64,000 bases of DNA. Origin: Sideroxydans sp. (lineage in GTDB: Bacteria > Pseudomonadota > Gammaproteobacteria > Burkholderiales > Gallionellaceae). Location of the stretch: NCBI GenBank assembly GCA_024636935.1, contig JAGXGC010000027.1, positions 1 through 64,000 of the forward strand. The letters are read 5' to 3'. The translations under genes and the position numbers were made by a program. Positions 55,464 to 64,000 of the stretch are shown here, in pieces. Under the pieces are notes generated by a model that was given only the letters and a program-made list of their open reading frames with translations, was not told where the DNA came from and did not search any database. Positions within the stretch are counted from its first letter, which is position 1. Each line of letters begins with the position of its first letter.

Positions 55464-56959
55464 GACCAGCGCTCCTCGGGCTTCCACATACTCAGTGTGC
55501 GTTGTGCCATCTCACTGTCCGAGAACGGATGGCGCACACCGGCGATCTCCTGATAGTCCTCATGCCCCTTGCCCGCGATCAGCACCGTGTCATTGATGCG
55601 GGCTTTGTTGATCGCCTGTGCGATTGCACGGGCGCGCTCTTCAATCACTTGGCAGTCACCCTGCATACCGCTGCGAATCTGCTCGATGATGCTCAGCGGA
55701 TCTTCATTGCGCGGGTTGTCGCTGGTCACGATGCGCACATCGGCGAACCTGTCTGCGACAGCACCCATCATCGGCCGCTTACCGCGATCGCGATCCCCGC
55801 CACAGCCGAACACGCAGATGACACGGCCACCGGCTGGTTCTGTTGCCTCGCGCAATGTCTGCAACACATTCTCCAGCGCATCCGGCGTGTGTGCGTAGTC
55901 CACCACCACCGTCGGAAACTCCCTGCCACCCAAGGTCTGCATGCGCCCGGCCACTGCTTTCTGCAAGCCCAGTTCGCGCGCGGCATCTTCGATATCTACT
56001 TCGCTCGCCAGCATCACTGCCAGCGCGCCAAGCAGGTTAGATGCATTGAAGCGACCGATCAATCGGCTGTTCATATCCGTCGCACCCCAGCTGGTGTGCA
56101 GCAGCAATGACATGCCCTGCATGTCCGCGCGCACAATTTTCCCGTGCACCATGCGAATGCCGAGTCGTCCGGCGCGTTGCAACGCTTCCTCGCTCAGACC
56201 ATAGCCGATGACTTCCGCTTCACCGTCGCGCAGTGTCGCAGCCAGCTCATCACCGAATGCATCATCCAGATTAACCACCGCATATTTGAGACCACTCCAG
56301 TCGAACAACTTGCGCTTGGCGGCGGCATAGCGCTGCATGTCCCCGTGGTAATCAAGGTGATCGCGGGTAAGATTGGTGAACAGTGCGACATCGAACTGCA
56401 TGCCATTGACGCGGCCCTGTGTGAGCGCATGCGAAGAGACTTCCATGACAACGGCCTGAGCCCCCTGCTGAATCCCCTCTGCCAGCAGGCCATGTAGATG
56501 CAGTCCATCCGGCGTGGTATTCACGCTCGACTGCAACGCATCAGGAAAGCCGTTGCCCAGCGTTCCTATCACCAGACTCTTGCTGCCCACCGCTGCAAAA
56601 CTGCGCGCCAGCCACTGACTGATCGAAGTCTTGCCGTTGGTGCCGGTCACACCCACTGACCACAGTTTGCTGGAAGGCTGACCATAGATGCTGTCAGCGA
56701 TGTATCCGGCCTGCTGACGCAAACCGGCCACTGGCAGATTTGGCACTTTCCATTCCGGCTTCCAGTGAAAATCCTTTATTTCCCAGATCACGGCATTCGC
56801 ACCATTCTCTATGGCTTGAGGGATGTAACGACGCCCATCATTGCCCTCACCGGGATACGCGACGAAGGTGTCGCCCGCTCGCACTGCGCGGCTATCTGAA
56901 ACTAGGCGCGTGACCTCGACGCCCAGCATGCCCAATTCACCGAGTCGAAGCGCGTTCAT
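55460..56959 (-). CDS. murE: UDP-N-acetylmuramoyl-tripeptide synthetase (DAP-adding type)
   Basis: VTGTNGKTSISQWLARSFAAVG; DYAHTPDALENVLQTLR; TSDNPRNEDP. Confidence 0.97.
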   Translation of the reverse strand: MNALRLGELGMLGVEVTRLVSDSRAVRAGDTFVAYPGEGNDGRRYIPQAIENGANAVIWEIKDFHWKPEWKVPNLPVAGLRQQAGYIADSIYGQPSSKLWSVGVTGTNGKTSISQWLARSFAAVGSKSLVIGTLGNGFPDALQSSVNTTPDGLHLHGLLAEGIQQGAQAVVMEVSSHALTQGRVNGMQFDVALFTNLTRDHLDYHGDMQRYAAAKRKLFDWSGLKYAVVNLDDAFGDELAATLRDGEAEVIGYGLSEEALQRAGRLGIRMVHGKIVRADMQGMSLLLHTSWGATDMNSRLIGRFNASNLLGALAVMLASEVDIEDAARELGLQKAVAGRMQTLGGREFPTVVVDYAHTPDALENVLQTLREATEPAGGRVICVFGCGGDRDRGKRPMMGAVADRFADVRIVTSDNPRNEDPLSIIEQIRSGMQGDCQVIEERARAIAQAINKARINDTVLIAGKGHEDYQEIAGVRHPFSDSEMAQRTLSMWKPEERWS

Positions 56960-58680
56960 GTCTCCTCCTCCACCAGTTGTGTGGACTGCAATACATTATT
57001 CAATGGTGCATCGTAGGGGACATCAAGCGCGCGCAACGAAGCGCCCATCACATTCTGAAAGACCGGTGCAGCAACCAAGCCTCCGTAGTATTCGCGACCC
57101 GATGGCTCATCCACCATCACTGCCACGATCAGGCGCGGATCGGAAGCCGGCGCCATACCGATGAAGGACGCCACGTATTCATCAACGTAGCGACCATTCT
57201 GCAATTTGTGTGCAGTCCCCGTCTTGCCCGCCACGCGATAGCCGCGTATCTGTGCCAACGGTGCGGTTCCGCCCGGCTTCACCACCAGCTCCAGCATGTC
57301 GCGAACTTCGCGCGCCGTACGAGGCGAATAGACAGGCTCGCCAGCGGCATGTCCGGTTTGGCGCAACATACTGATTGGCTTCAGCTCGCCATCATTGGCG
57401 AACACGGTGTAGGCACGCGCCAGTTGCAGCAGACTGACCGAGATGCCGTTGCCATAAGACATGGTCGCCTGCTCGATTGGCCGCCAGGTTTTGAAGTCTC
57501 GCAATATTCCCGACGTCTCACCGGGAAAGCCGCTTCCCGGACGCATGCCAAAACCCGAATCGCTCAAGTGCCCCCAGAAAGTCTGCGGTGTCAGCGACAA
57601 AGCCATCTTTGCTGAGCCGACATTGCTTGATTTCTGGATGATCTGAGACACAGTCATCACACCGTCCGGATGAGTGTCATGGATGGTGCGACCATTTATA
57701 GTCATCCTGCCATCACCGGTATCGATGCGTGTATCCGGTTTGTATTTGCCCTCTTCCAGCACCGCCGCCGCAGCGAACGCTTTCATGGTCGAGCCGGGCT
57801 CGAACATGTCTGTTACGGCACGATTGCGCATCACTGAAAGTGTCGCCCCTTGACGATTATTAGGGTTGTAAGTAGGCCAATTAGCCAGCGCCAGCACTTC
57901 ACCACTCTTCGCATCCAACACCACGATCGAGCCTGATTTGGCCTTGTGGTCAATCACAGCCTGCCTGATTTCGCGGAAAGCCAGAAACTGCAATTTACTG
58001 TCTAAGCTGAGCGCGACATCCTCCCCCTCTTTCGGAGCATGCAGACTGCCCACATCTTCGATGATGTGCCCTCGCCTATCCTTGATCACGCGTTGACTGC
58101 CCGGCTTTCCACCCAACTTGTCTTGCAGTACCAGCTCGATGCCTTCGCGACCGTTGTCGTCAACATCGGTAAAGCCGAGCAGATGCGAAGTCACCTCACC
58201 TGCCGGGTAATAGCGTTTATATTCTCGCTGCAGGGATATGCCGGGAATGCCGAGTGCCGCCACTTTTTGCGCTTGCTCAGGCGGCAACTGACGCTTCAGG
58301 AAAACAAAGTCGCGTCGTGCTTGCAGCTTCTCGCGCAACACTTCAGGTTTCATTTCCAGAGCCCGCGCAAGATTCATCAACTGCCGCAGGTCTATCTCCA
58401 CCTCAGCCGGACTGGCCCACACGGATTCAACGGGTGTGCTGATCGCCAGCGGCTCTCCGTTTCGGTCGGTGATCATGCCGCGGTGCGCCGACACCTCGAT
58501 CACGCGCGCATAACGCGCATCACCTTTTTGCTGCAGGAAATCGTTGTGGATGCCTTGCAGGTAGACGCCCCGGACGAACAATGCCAGCATCACTAGCAGC
58601 AGCAATACAAACAAGGCGCGTGAGCGCCATGCGGGCAATGCAAGTTGCGAAGAAGTCTGCGGCAGCGAGGCGTAATTCAT
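56956..58680 (-). CDS. ftsI: peptidoglycan D,D-transpeptidase FtsI (PBP3)
   Basis: Class B PBP: FEPGSTMKAFAAAAVLEEG (SxxK), SSN motif QKSSNVGSAKMAL, KTGTAHK. Confidence 0.97.
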   Translation of the reverse strand: MNYASLPQTSSQLALPAWRSRALFVLLLLVMLALFVRGVYLQGIHNDFLQQKGDARYARVIEVSAHRGMITDRNGEPLAISTPVESVWASPAEVEIDLRQLMNLARALEMKPEVLREKLQARRDFVFLKRQLPPEQAQKVAALGIPGISLQREYKRYYPAGEVTSHLLGFTDVDDNGREGIELVLQDKLGGKPGSQRVIKDRRGHIIEDVGSLHAPKEGEDVALSLDSKLQFLAFREIRQAVIDHKAKSGSIVVLDAKSGEVLALANWPTYNPNNRQGATLSVMRNRAVTDMFEPGSTMKAFAAAAVLEEGKYKPDTRIDTGDGRMTINGRTIHDTHPDGVMTVSQIIQKSSNVGSAKMALSLTPQTFWGHLSDSGFGMRPGSGFPGETSGILRDFKTWRPIEQATMSYGNGISVSLLQLARAYTVFANDGELKPISMLRQTGHAAGEPVYSPRTAREVRDMLELVVKPGGTAPLAQIRGYRVAGKTGTAHKLQNGRYVDEYVASFIGMAPASDPRLIVAVMVDEPSGREYYGGLVAAPVFQNVMGASLRALDVPYDAPLNNVLQSTQLVEEET

Positions 58681-58958
58681 GGTTGCCCCTCATCACCATC
58701 GATACGCACCAGATGCATCTGGTCATTAGTCGGCAGGTGCATCTGTAATTGCTGACGAGCGAGCTTCTCCACGCGTGTTGGCATCACCAACGTGCTCTGC
58801 TCGAGTTGCAATTTCCCCCACTCAACATCCATATGTTGCGCCCGTTCCTTTTCGTACTGCAGATCCACAAACAACTTTCGTGCCTTGTGTTGGGAGGTGA
58901 CAAGCCCCAACGCACATGCGATGACCACTACCAACAGCAATACATTCAGCCTAGCCAC
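58677..58958 (-). CDS. ftsL: cell division protein FtsL
   Basis: Short bitopic coiled-coil protein between rsmH and ftsI. Confidence 0.92.
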   Translation of the reverse strand: MARLNVLLLVVVIACALGLVTSQHKARKLFVDLQYEKERAQHMDVEWGKLQLEQSTLVMPTRVEKLARQQLQMHLPTNDQMHLVRIDGDEGQP

Positions 58959-59883
58959 CCAGCCGCTCCGCCACTCTCAGCACCGCACTGCGTGCACGGG
59001 GATTGACCGCCAACTCCGCTTCCGATGCAAAGACCGGCTTGCCGACCAACTTGATCTTTCCCTGCGGCACATCCACCGCGCGGATCGGTACGAACTTGGG
59101 CACCTTGTCGCCCTGCGCCATATCGCGCATGAATCGCTTCACGATGCGGTCTTCAAGAGAATGGAAGCTGATGATGGACATGCGCCCGCCTTCTTTCAGT
59201 TGTTCCACACACTGCGGAAGGATGTTCTCGAGCTCTTCGAGCTCGCGATTGATATAAATCCGTATAGCCTGAAAGGTTCGCGTGGCCGGGTTCTTGCCCG
59301 GTTCGCGCGTGCGCACGCACTGCGCCACGATGTCGCAGAGTTGTTTGGTTGTCTCGATAGCCCGCTCCTGGCGCGCAGCAACAATCGTCCTTGCAACCTG
59401 CCTAGCAAACCGTTCTTCGCCGTAATCACGTATCACCTCCGCCAGTTCTTTTTCTTCCACTGTCGCCAGCCATTCCGCTGCCGTCTGCCCGCTACTCGTA
59501 TCCATGCGCATATCCAGCGGCGCATCGAAACGAAAACTAAAACCGCGTTGCTCGTCGTCCAGTTGTGGTGAAGAAACACCCAAGTCCAACAGCACGCCAT
59601 CCACCTTGCCAACGCCCAACTCTTGCAACACTTGCGCCAACTGCTCAAAACCTCGATGCACCAACGTGAACCGCGCATCTTCGATCGCGCGGCCCGCTGC
59701 GATAGCGGCCAGATCTTTATCCAACGCGATCAAGCGACCTTGTGCTCCCAGCTGCTGCAAGATCAAGCGACTATGTCCGCCACGCCCGAAAGTGCCGTCA
59801 ACATAGATGCCATTCGGCTTCACCTGCAGCGCTTCAACCGCCTCGCTCAACAGGACGGTCGCATGCGCGAACGCCTCACTCAC
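58951..59883 (-). CDS. rsmH: 16S rRNA m4C1402 methyltransferase
   Basis: [59 protein letters not shown]. Confidence 0.98.
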   Translation of the reverse strand: MSEAFAHATVLLSEAVEALQVKPNGIYVDGTFGRGGHSRLILQQLGAQGRLIALDKDLAAIAAGRAIEDARFTLVHRGFEQLAQVLQELGVGKVDGVLLDLGVSSPQLDDEQRGFSFRFDAPLDMRMDTSSGQTAAEWLATVEEKELAEVIRDYGEERFARQVARTIVAARQERAIETTKQLCDIVAQCVRTREPGKNPATRTFQAIRIYINRELEELENILPQCVEQLKEGGRMSIISFHSLEDRIVKRFMRDMAQGDKVPKFVPIRAVDVPQGKIKLVGKPVFASEAELAVNPRARSAVLRVAERLGG

Positions 59884-60326
59884 AAGGTGAACCCCTCAAG
59901 CTCCGGCGGCAGATCGTCTATCGAGAAACTTGTCATCTTCTCGTATTGGGCCTGCCAACGTGCTTCGTCCCACAATTCGAATTTATTGCCCTGACCGACC
60001 AGCATCACGCGCTTATCAAGCTTGGCGTAATCACGCAGGGTCGCGGAGATAAGAACCCGCCCAGCAGCATCCATAGCCACCTCTTCGGCATGGCCGACGA
60101 GGAAGCGCTGCAAAGCACGTATCTTTGGATTGAGCGCGGAAAGCTTCATCAGCTTCTCGCGGATAGGTTGCCATTCGGGCTGGGGATAGACCAACAGACA
60201 GCCATCTGCATCGGCAGTCAGCACCAACTGACCCGCGCAATGGGCCAGCAGCATGTCGCGATACCGCGTCGGTATCGTCAACCTGCCTTTGCCATCCAGA
60301 TTAAATTGAGCCGCCCCTTGAAACAT
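59880..60326 (-). CDS. mraZ: transcriptional regulator MraZ
   Basis: [26 protein letters not shown]; first gene of the dcw cluster. Confidence 0.97.
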   Translation of the reverse strand: MFQGAAQFNLDGKGRLTIPTRYRDMLLAHCAGQLVLTADADGCLLVYPQPEWQPIREKLMKLSALNPKIRALQRFLVGHAEEVAMDAAGRVLISATLRDYAKLDKRVMLVGQGNKFELWDEARWQAQYEKMTSFSIDDLPPELEGFTL

Positions 60327-60340
60327 AAAACCCCTTGCCT

Positions 60341-60375
60341 CCCATTTATTCCCACTTTTTACCACTGGGACCCAC
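60341..60375 (-). promoter_or_regulatory. MraZ-box array upstream of mraZ
   Basis: Minus strand GTGGGTCCCA GTGGTAAAAA GTGGGAATAA ATGGGAGGCA: TGGG-type boxes at exact 10-bp spacing. Confidence 0.85.
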
Positions 60376-60402
60376 TATATTGAAAACAATGGGGTCGGTC
60401 AA
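60374..60402 (-). promoter_or_regulatory. predicted sigma70 promoter of the dcw cluster
   Basis: Minus strand TTGACC - 17 nt - TATAGT, with the -10 abutting the first MraZ box. Confidence 0.7.
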
Positions 60403-60693
60403 GCAGGAAAATGGATTTTTTCTTTTCAGGACAAAGAGTTAGCGGCCCTCCTTAATGAAAAACAAATATGCTTAAAAAGCAATGAATTGCACAAACTAGC
60501 TAAAGTTGTTTGTTACAGGGAGTGTTCTATCCAGCCTACAGGCCTATGCATTCTTGCATATTGTGTTGCGACTCTACGTCGACTGCCACAACAACTATTC
60601 AGGTGCATGCCAAAATCAACTTACTCAAAGGACACTCTCCAACGATCATAATAATTGCGCTAATGAATAGGCCAGTTCGAGCGAGTCCAGGGC

Positions 60694-60740
60694 TGTATAT
60701 AGACCTATATATGGGTGGCCTATATATAGGTCTATATACA
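60694..60740. repeat. perfect 19-bp inverted repeat with 9-nt spacer
   Basis: TGTATATAGACCTATATAT GGGTGGCCT ATATATAGGTCTATATACA; each arm holds a TATATAG-NN-CTATATA quasi-palindrome. Confidence 0.92.
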
Positions 60741-60906
60741 AACGACATATTGTTAAACCCAATCGCTTCAGTTAAGTTTCCCCTCCCGTCAAGAGGGATA
60801 AATCCTCAAGGCCAGCACTTCACATAAAGGAAATATCGTGTTTCCCCATATCCAATATGGAGAAGCACATGATTTCATTCCCCAACCAACATGAAAGGCG
60901 GCATCC

Positions 60907-61581
60907 ATGCGTTGTACGACTGCACTATTAACAGGCTGCATTCTTTCTACTGTATTTCTATCCGGATGCGCCACTGAGAGCTCGCAGGCGCTGGCTACTC
61001 CCCAAGTCAATTCAGCACAAACAATCTATAACGGCCCCAAGTCTGCGCTTGTTGTTGGCAAGTTTGATAACCGCTCCAGCTTTATGCGCGGGCTTTTCTC
61101 TGACGGCGTAGATCGTCTAGGCAGCCAAGCCAAAACGATTTTGATTTCGCATTTACAGCAATCGAATCACTTTTCCGTGATGGATCGCGAGAACATGCTG
61201 GAGTCCGAGTTTGAATCTGGATTAACGGGAAAAACACGAAAGATAAAAGGGGCGGAATTCATCGTTACAGGCGATGTAACCGAATTCGGTCGCAAGGAAG
61301 TCGGAGACCGCCAACTATTTGGGCTGCTGGGGCGCGGCAAAACACAAATCGCCTATTCCAAAGTCACCCTAAATATCGTTAATGCTGAAACTTCTGAAGT
61401 CGTGTTCTCGGTGCAAGGCGCCGGAGAATACGCCCTCTCCAACCGCGAAGTTATCGGTTTTGGAGGCACTGCCAGTTACGACTCAACACTTAACGGAAAA
61501 GTGCTTGATCTTGCTATTCGCGAAGCTGTGAATCGACTTGTAGAAGGCGTCGATCAAGGCGTATTGAAATCTCAAAACTAA
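60907..61581 (+). CDS. CsgG/HfaB-family outer-membrane lipoprotein
   Basis: Lipobox LSGC; CsgG pattern ALVVGKFDNRSS, LISHLQQSNHFSVMDRENM, GAEFIVTGDVTEFG. Confidence 0.88.
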   Translation: MRCTTALLTGCILSTVFLSGCATESSQALATPQVNSAQTIYNGPKSALVVGKFDNRSSFMRGLFSDGVDRLGSQAKTILISHLQQSNHFSVMDRENMLESEFESGLTGKTRKIKGAEFIVTGDVTEFGRKEVGDRQLFGLLGRGKTQIAYSKVTLNIVNAETSEVVFSVQGAGEYALSNREVIGFGGTASYDSTLNGKVLDLAIREAVNRLVEGVDQGVLKSQN

Positions 61582-61599
61582 ATTGAAAGCACCCTTCAA

Positions 61600-61947
61600 A
61601 TGAAAAAAATCGTCATACCACTTCTGCTTGCCTTAAGCGCGTTAACCGGTTGCTCATCACCACACACCATGTACCACTGGGGCAATTACGAAGAGCAGAT
61701 ATATTCCAACTATTCTGAACCGGGAAAACTAACGCCGGAGCAACAACTAACCGATCTCGAGAACGATGCCCAACTCATGCAAACAAACAAGTCGGCCGCC
61801 CCTCCGGGCTTTCATGCGCAGCTAGGTTATTTGTATTTCCAGACCGGCAAGACTGACCATGCTCTGCAGGCATTCGAGACTGAAAAAAAGCTATATCCAG
61901 AATCTAGCGTTTATATGAACCGACTGATTGCGCGTCTCTCTCACTAA
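61600..61947 (+). CDS. DUF4810 lipoprotein
   Basis: Lipobox LTGC, MYHWGNYEEQIYSNY; located between CsgG- and DUF799-type genes. Confidence 0.85.
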   Translation: MKKIVIPLLLALSALTGCSSPHTMYHWGNYEEQIYSNYSEPGKLTPEQQLTDLENDAQLMQTNKSAAPPGFHAQLGYLYFQTGKTDHALQAFETEKKLYPESSVYMNRLIARLSH

Positions 61948-61955
61948 GGAAAATA

Positions 61956-62615
61956 ATGTTCAATATCATCAAGCGAACCCTATTGTGCATCGCAGCCTTT
62001 TCACTCGTTGCATGCGCCACCCCGGCAACCAAAGACTACTCAGCCTTCAAGCAAAGCAAGCCGCGCTCTATTGTCGTGCTCCCACCGCTCAACAACTCCC
62101 CCGACATAAATGCAACATACAGCGTGCTATCTACGGTAACGCAGCCTTTATCGGAAGCCGGCTACTATGTCTTCCCAGTAGCGCTGGTTGATCAAACCTT
62201 CAGAGAAAATGGCATGTCCAATCCGGGTGAAATGCATCAAGCCCCCTTAACTAAAATCCGTGAAGTATTTGGCGCGGACTCTGCGCTGTATATAACCATC
62301 AGCAATTACGGCACTTCATATAAGGTTGTTAGTAGCGATATCGTTGTTACCGCCAGTGCAAATCTTATCGATGTTCGCAATGGACAATTGCTATGGGAAG
62401 GCACGGCTTCGGCATCGGATGCAGAAGGAAAGAATAATCAAGGAGGGATTGCCTCACTTCTGATTGCAGCAGTGGTAAAACAAGTAGTGAGCAATGTGTC
62501 AGGCGACGGCCCAAGTCACCGAATCGCCCGTGTCGCCAGCAATCGACTACTGACCGCACAACCCAATGGTCTTTTGTATGGTCCGCGATCAAACATGTAT
62601 GAAAAAGACCGCTAG
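61956..62615 (+). CDS. DUF799 (GNA1162-like) lipoprotein
   Basis: Lipobox LVAC, SIVVLPPLNNSPDINATYSVLSTVTQPLSEAGYYVFPVALVDQTFRENGM. Confidence 0.88.
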   Translation: MFNIIKRTLLCIAAFSLVACATPATKDYSAFKQSKPRSIVVLPPLNNSPDINATYSVLSTVTQPLSEAGYYVFPVALVDQTFRENGMSNPGEMHQAPLTKIREVFGADSALYITISNYGTSYKVVSSDIVVTASANLIDVRNGQLLWEGTASASDAEGKNNQGGIASLLIAAVVKQVVSNVSGDGPSHRIARVASNRLLTAQPNGLLYGPRSNMYEKDR

Positions 62616-62660
62616 TAAATTCAAGTAAGCAAAGCTGGTAACTCATTCGAGAACAGCATT

Positions 62661-62702
62661 GAAAAGGCGAATTATTTTCATCTGCAAACAATTCGCCTTT
62701 TC
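62661..62702. terminator. bidirectional terminator between convergent DUF799 and mltA genes
   Basis: GAAAAGGCGAATT ... AATTCGCCTTTTC, 13-bp perfect stem with U/A tracts. Confidence 0.85.
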
Positions 62703-62713
62703 AGTTATGTGAA

Positions 62714-63889
62714 TCAGTTCAGAGCCGGCTCGCTGCCTTTTGGAAACAGCACCCACATGCGGCCGCGCTGTTTCATGCGTCCCGCCTTGGCACCGGCCAT
62801 CTCACCGAAGCCCCAGAAGAAATCGGCACGGACAGCACCTTTGATGGCACCGCCGGTGTCCTGCGCAAACATGAGGCGATTGAGCGGCTCCTCAGTATTG
62901 GGCTGAGTGGTGGATAAGAACACCGGCACGCCGAGCGGCATGGTGCGCCGATCGACCGCGATGCTGTATTCATTGGTGAGTGGTACGCCCAAAGCGCCCA
63001 CAGGGCCGGAAATAGCATCCGGCAATTCGCGGAAGAACACATAGCTGGGATTGTGACCCAGTAGCACTGTCAATCGATCCGGATTCATTTCCGCCCAACG
63101 CTTGATGCTTTGCATCGAAGCCTGATCCGCCGTCATTTCTCCCATATCAATCAAGCGACGCCCGATAGAAGCATATGGATGCCCGTTCTGATCGGCGTAA
63201 CCGATCTTGACCCTTGTGCCATCTTCCAACTGGATACGGCCCGAACCTTGTATCTGCAGGAAGAAGAGCTCGACTTCATTCTCCACCCACAGGAAGGCAT
63301 GGCCCTGTAGCGCCTCGGCCTGACCGGCATCGATCTCGGCACGATTGAAATAAGGCACTACGCGTTTTCCATCCAAACGTCCGCGCACGCGCTTGCCACG
63401 GAATTCCGGATACAGCTCACCCATGTCGACTTCCAACATATCTTCAGGTGGCGCATAGATGGGATAGGGATATTTGGCACTCTTTTTGCGACTGCCATGC
63501 AGCAACGGTTCGTAATAACCGGTGACCAGTCCGGTATCTGTACCGTCCGGATTGAGGATGCGATAGGGCGTGAACCATGTCTCATAGAAAGTACGCTGCG
63601 CCATCAGGTCGTCCGGCGCGACGGCTTTTGCCGCATCACAGATCGGCAGCCACAAAGTCTTAAAGCGGAGTGCGCGGCAACTCTGCTCTAACGCCGGCCA
63701 TGAGGCGGGCAGCTCCTGATTCAGCCAGTCCGGCAGCTCTTTCCAAGTCGCCAACATGAAATCGGGCGAAACCTTACCGACCGGCGGCACAGGCTCGATC
63801 ACGGTAGGCTTGAAGATATTACAGGCTGACAACCAGACACTGAGAACCAGCAACAAGGCCAGATTACGAACTGGGAAAAGAGGCTTCAT
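62714..63889 (-). CDS. mltA: membrane-bound lytic murein transglycosylase A
   Basis: VTGYYEPLLHGSRKKSAKYPYPIYAPP; QGSGRIQLEDGTRVKIGYADQNGHPYASIGR; AQDTGGAIKGAVRADFFWGFG. Confidence 0.96.
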   Translation of the reverse strand: MKPLFPVRNLALLLVLSVWLSACNIFKPTVIEPVPPVGKVSPDFMLATWKELPDWLNQELPASWPALEQSCRALRFKTLWLPICDAAKAVAPDDLMAQRTFYETWFTPYRILNPDGTDTGLVTGYYEPLLHGSRKKSAKYPYPIYAPPEDMLEVDMGELYPEFRGKRVRGRLDGKRVVPYFNRAEIDAGQAEALQGHAFLWVENEVELFFLQIQGSGRIQLEDGTRVKIGYADQNGHPYASIGRRLIDMGEMTADQASMQSIKRWAEMNPDRLTVLLGHNPSYVFFRELPDAISGPVGALGVPLTNEYSIAVDRRTMPLGVPVFLSTTQPNTEEPLNRLMFAQDTGGAIKGAVRADFFWGFGEMAGAKAGRMKQRGRMWVLFPKGSEPALN

Positions 63890-63899
63890 TGTTTCCTAT

Positions 63900-64000
63900 C
63901 TAATGCAGCGTGCGCGGCACACTTAAAACGAACTGGGGCACGGGAACCGTGAACTCGCCACCATCCAACACTTGCATGCGGTAGCTGCCAGACATTGTAC
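63900..64000 (-). CDS. apaG: ApaG protein, C-terminal fragment cut by the window edge
   Basis: Minus strand translates to TMSGSYRMQVLDGGEFTVPVPQFVLSVPRTLH*. Confidence 0.85.
   Translation of the reverse strand, partial: TMSGSYRMQVLDGGEFTVPVPQFVLSVPRTLH

Noticed and set aside
60510-60827. 105-aa ORF in the intergenic region before the CsgG-like operon
   Set aside because: Its repetitive IDLYMGGLYIGLYT segment is just the translated inverted repeat; no convincing coding signal.
60786-60830. Possible c-di-GMP (GEMM) riboswitch before the CsgG-like gene
   Set aside because: The AGGGATAAATCC segment does not contain the conserved GEMM core (such as CACGCA...AAGCC) and I cannot fold it to that architecture.
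1-64000. CRISPR arrays, tRNA genes, prophage or restriction/defence islands
   Set aside because: No spaced direct-repeat array, no tRNA-like cloverleaf in the few intergenic gaps, and no phage or defence proteins in the ORF set.

Overview
The window is a gene-dense, mostly core-genome stretch of what looks like a betaproteobacterial chromosome. Lineage is inferred only from gene order and protein character; Nitrosomonadales/Gallionellaceae-like is plausible. The right part holds a complete division and cell wall (dcw) cluster on the minus strand: mraZ-rsmH-ftsL-ftsI-murE-murF-mraY-murD-ftsW-murG-murC-murB-ddlB-ftsQ-ftsA-ftsZ-lpxC. It is followed by a divergent DciA-like gene, an M23 peptidase, secA and argJ. 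The middle holds pilC-pilD-coaE-zapD-yacG, corC, pldA, lgt, ilvD, a ParA-like ATPase, two paralogous cytochromes c, zapA with a 6S RNA, and a cobalamin riboswitch driving btuB plus a putative B12 ECF-type membrane protein. The left part holds aroC, tatD, tcdA, a PDDG glycosylase, corA, thpR, a 1272-aa FAD/Fe-S oxidoreductase, phoR/phoB with a Pho box, msbA and ahpC. The extreme left edge has the N-terminus of an IS110-family transposase, and the right edge has the C-terminus of apaG. I found no CRISPR array, tRNA, prophage or defence island. The least explained structures are: a roughly 141-bp fold-back (MITE-like) repeat at 3716-3856; a perfect 19-bp inverted repeat made of two operator-like quasi-palindromes upstream of a CsgG/DUF4810/DUF799 lipoprotein operon; a hairpin that would sequester the IS110 transposase ribosome-binding site; and a pilC-pilD locus with no pilB next to it. 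I see no clear, entirely new multi-gene system.
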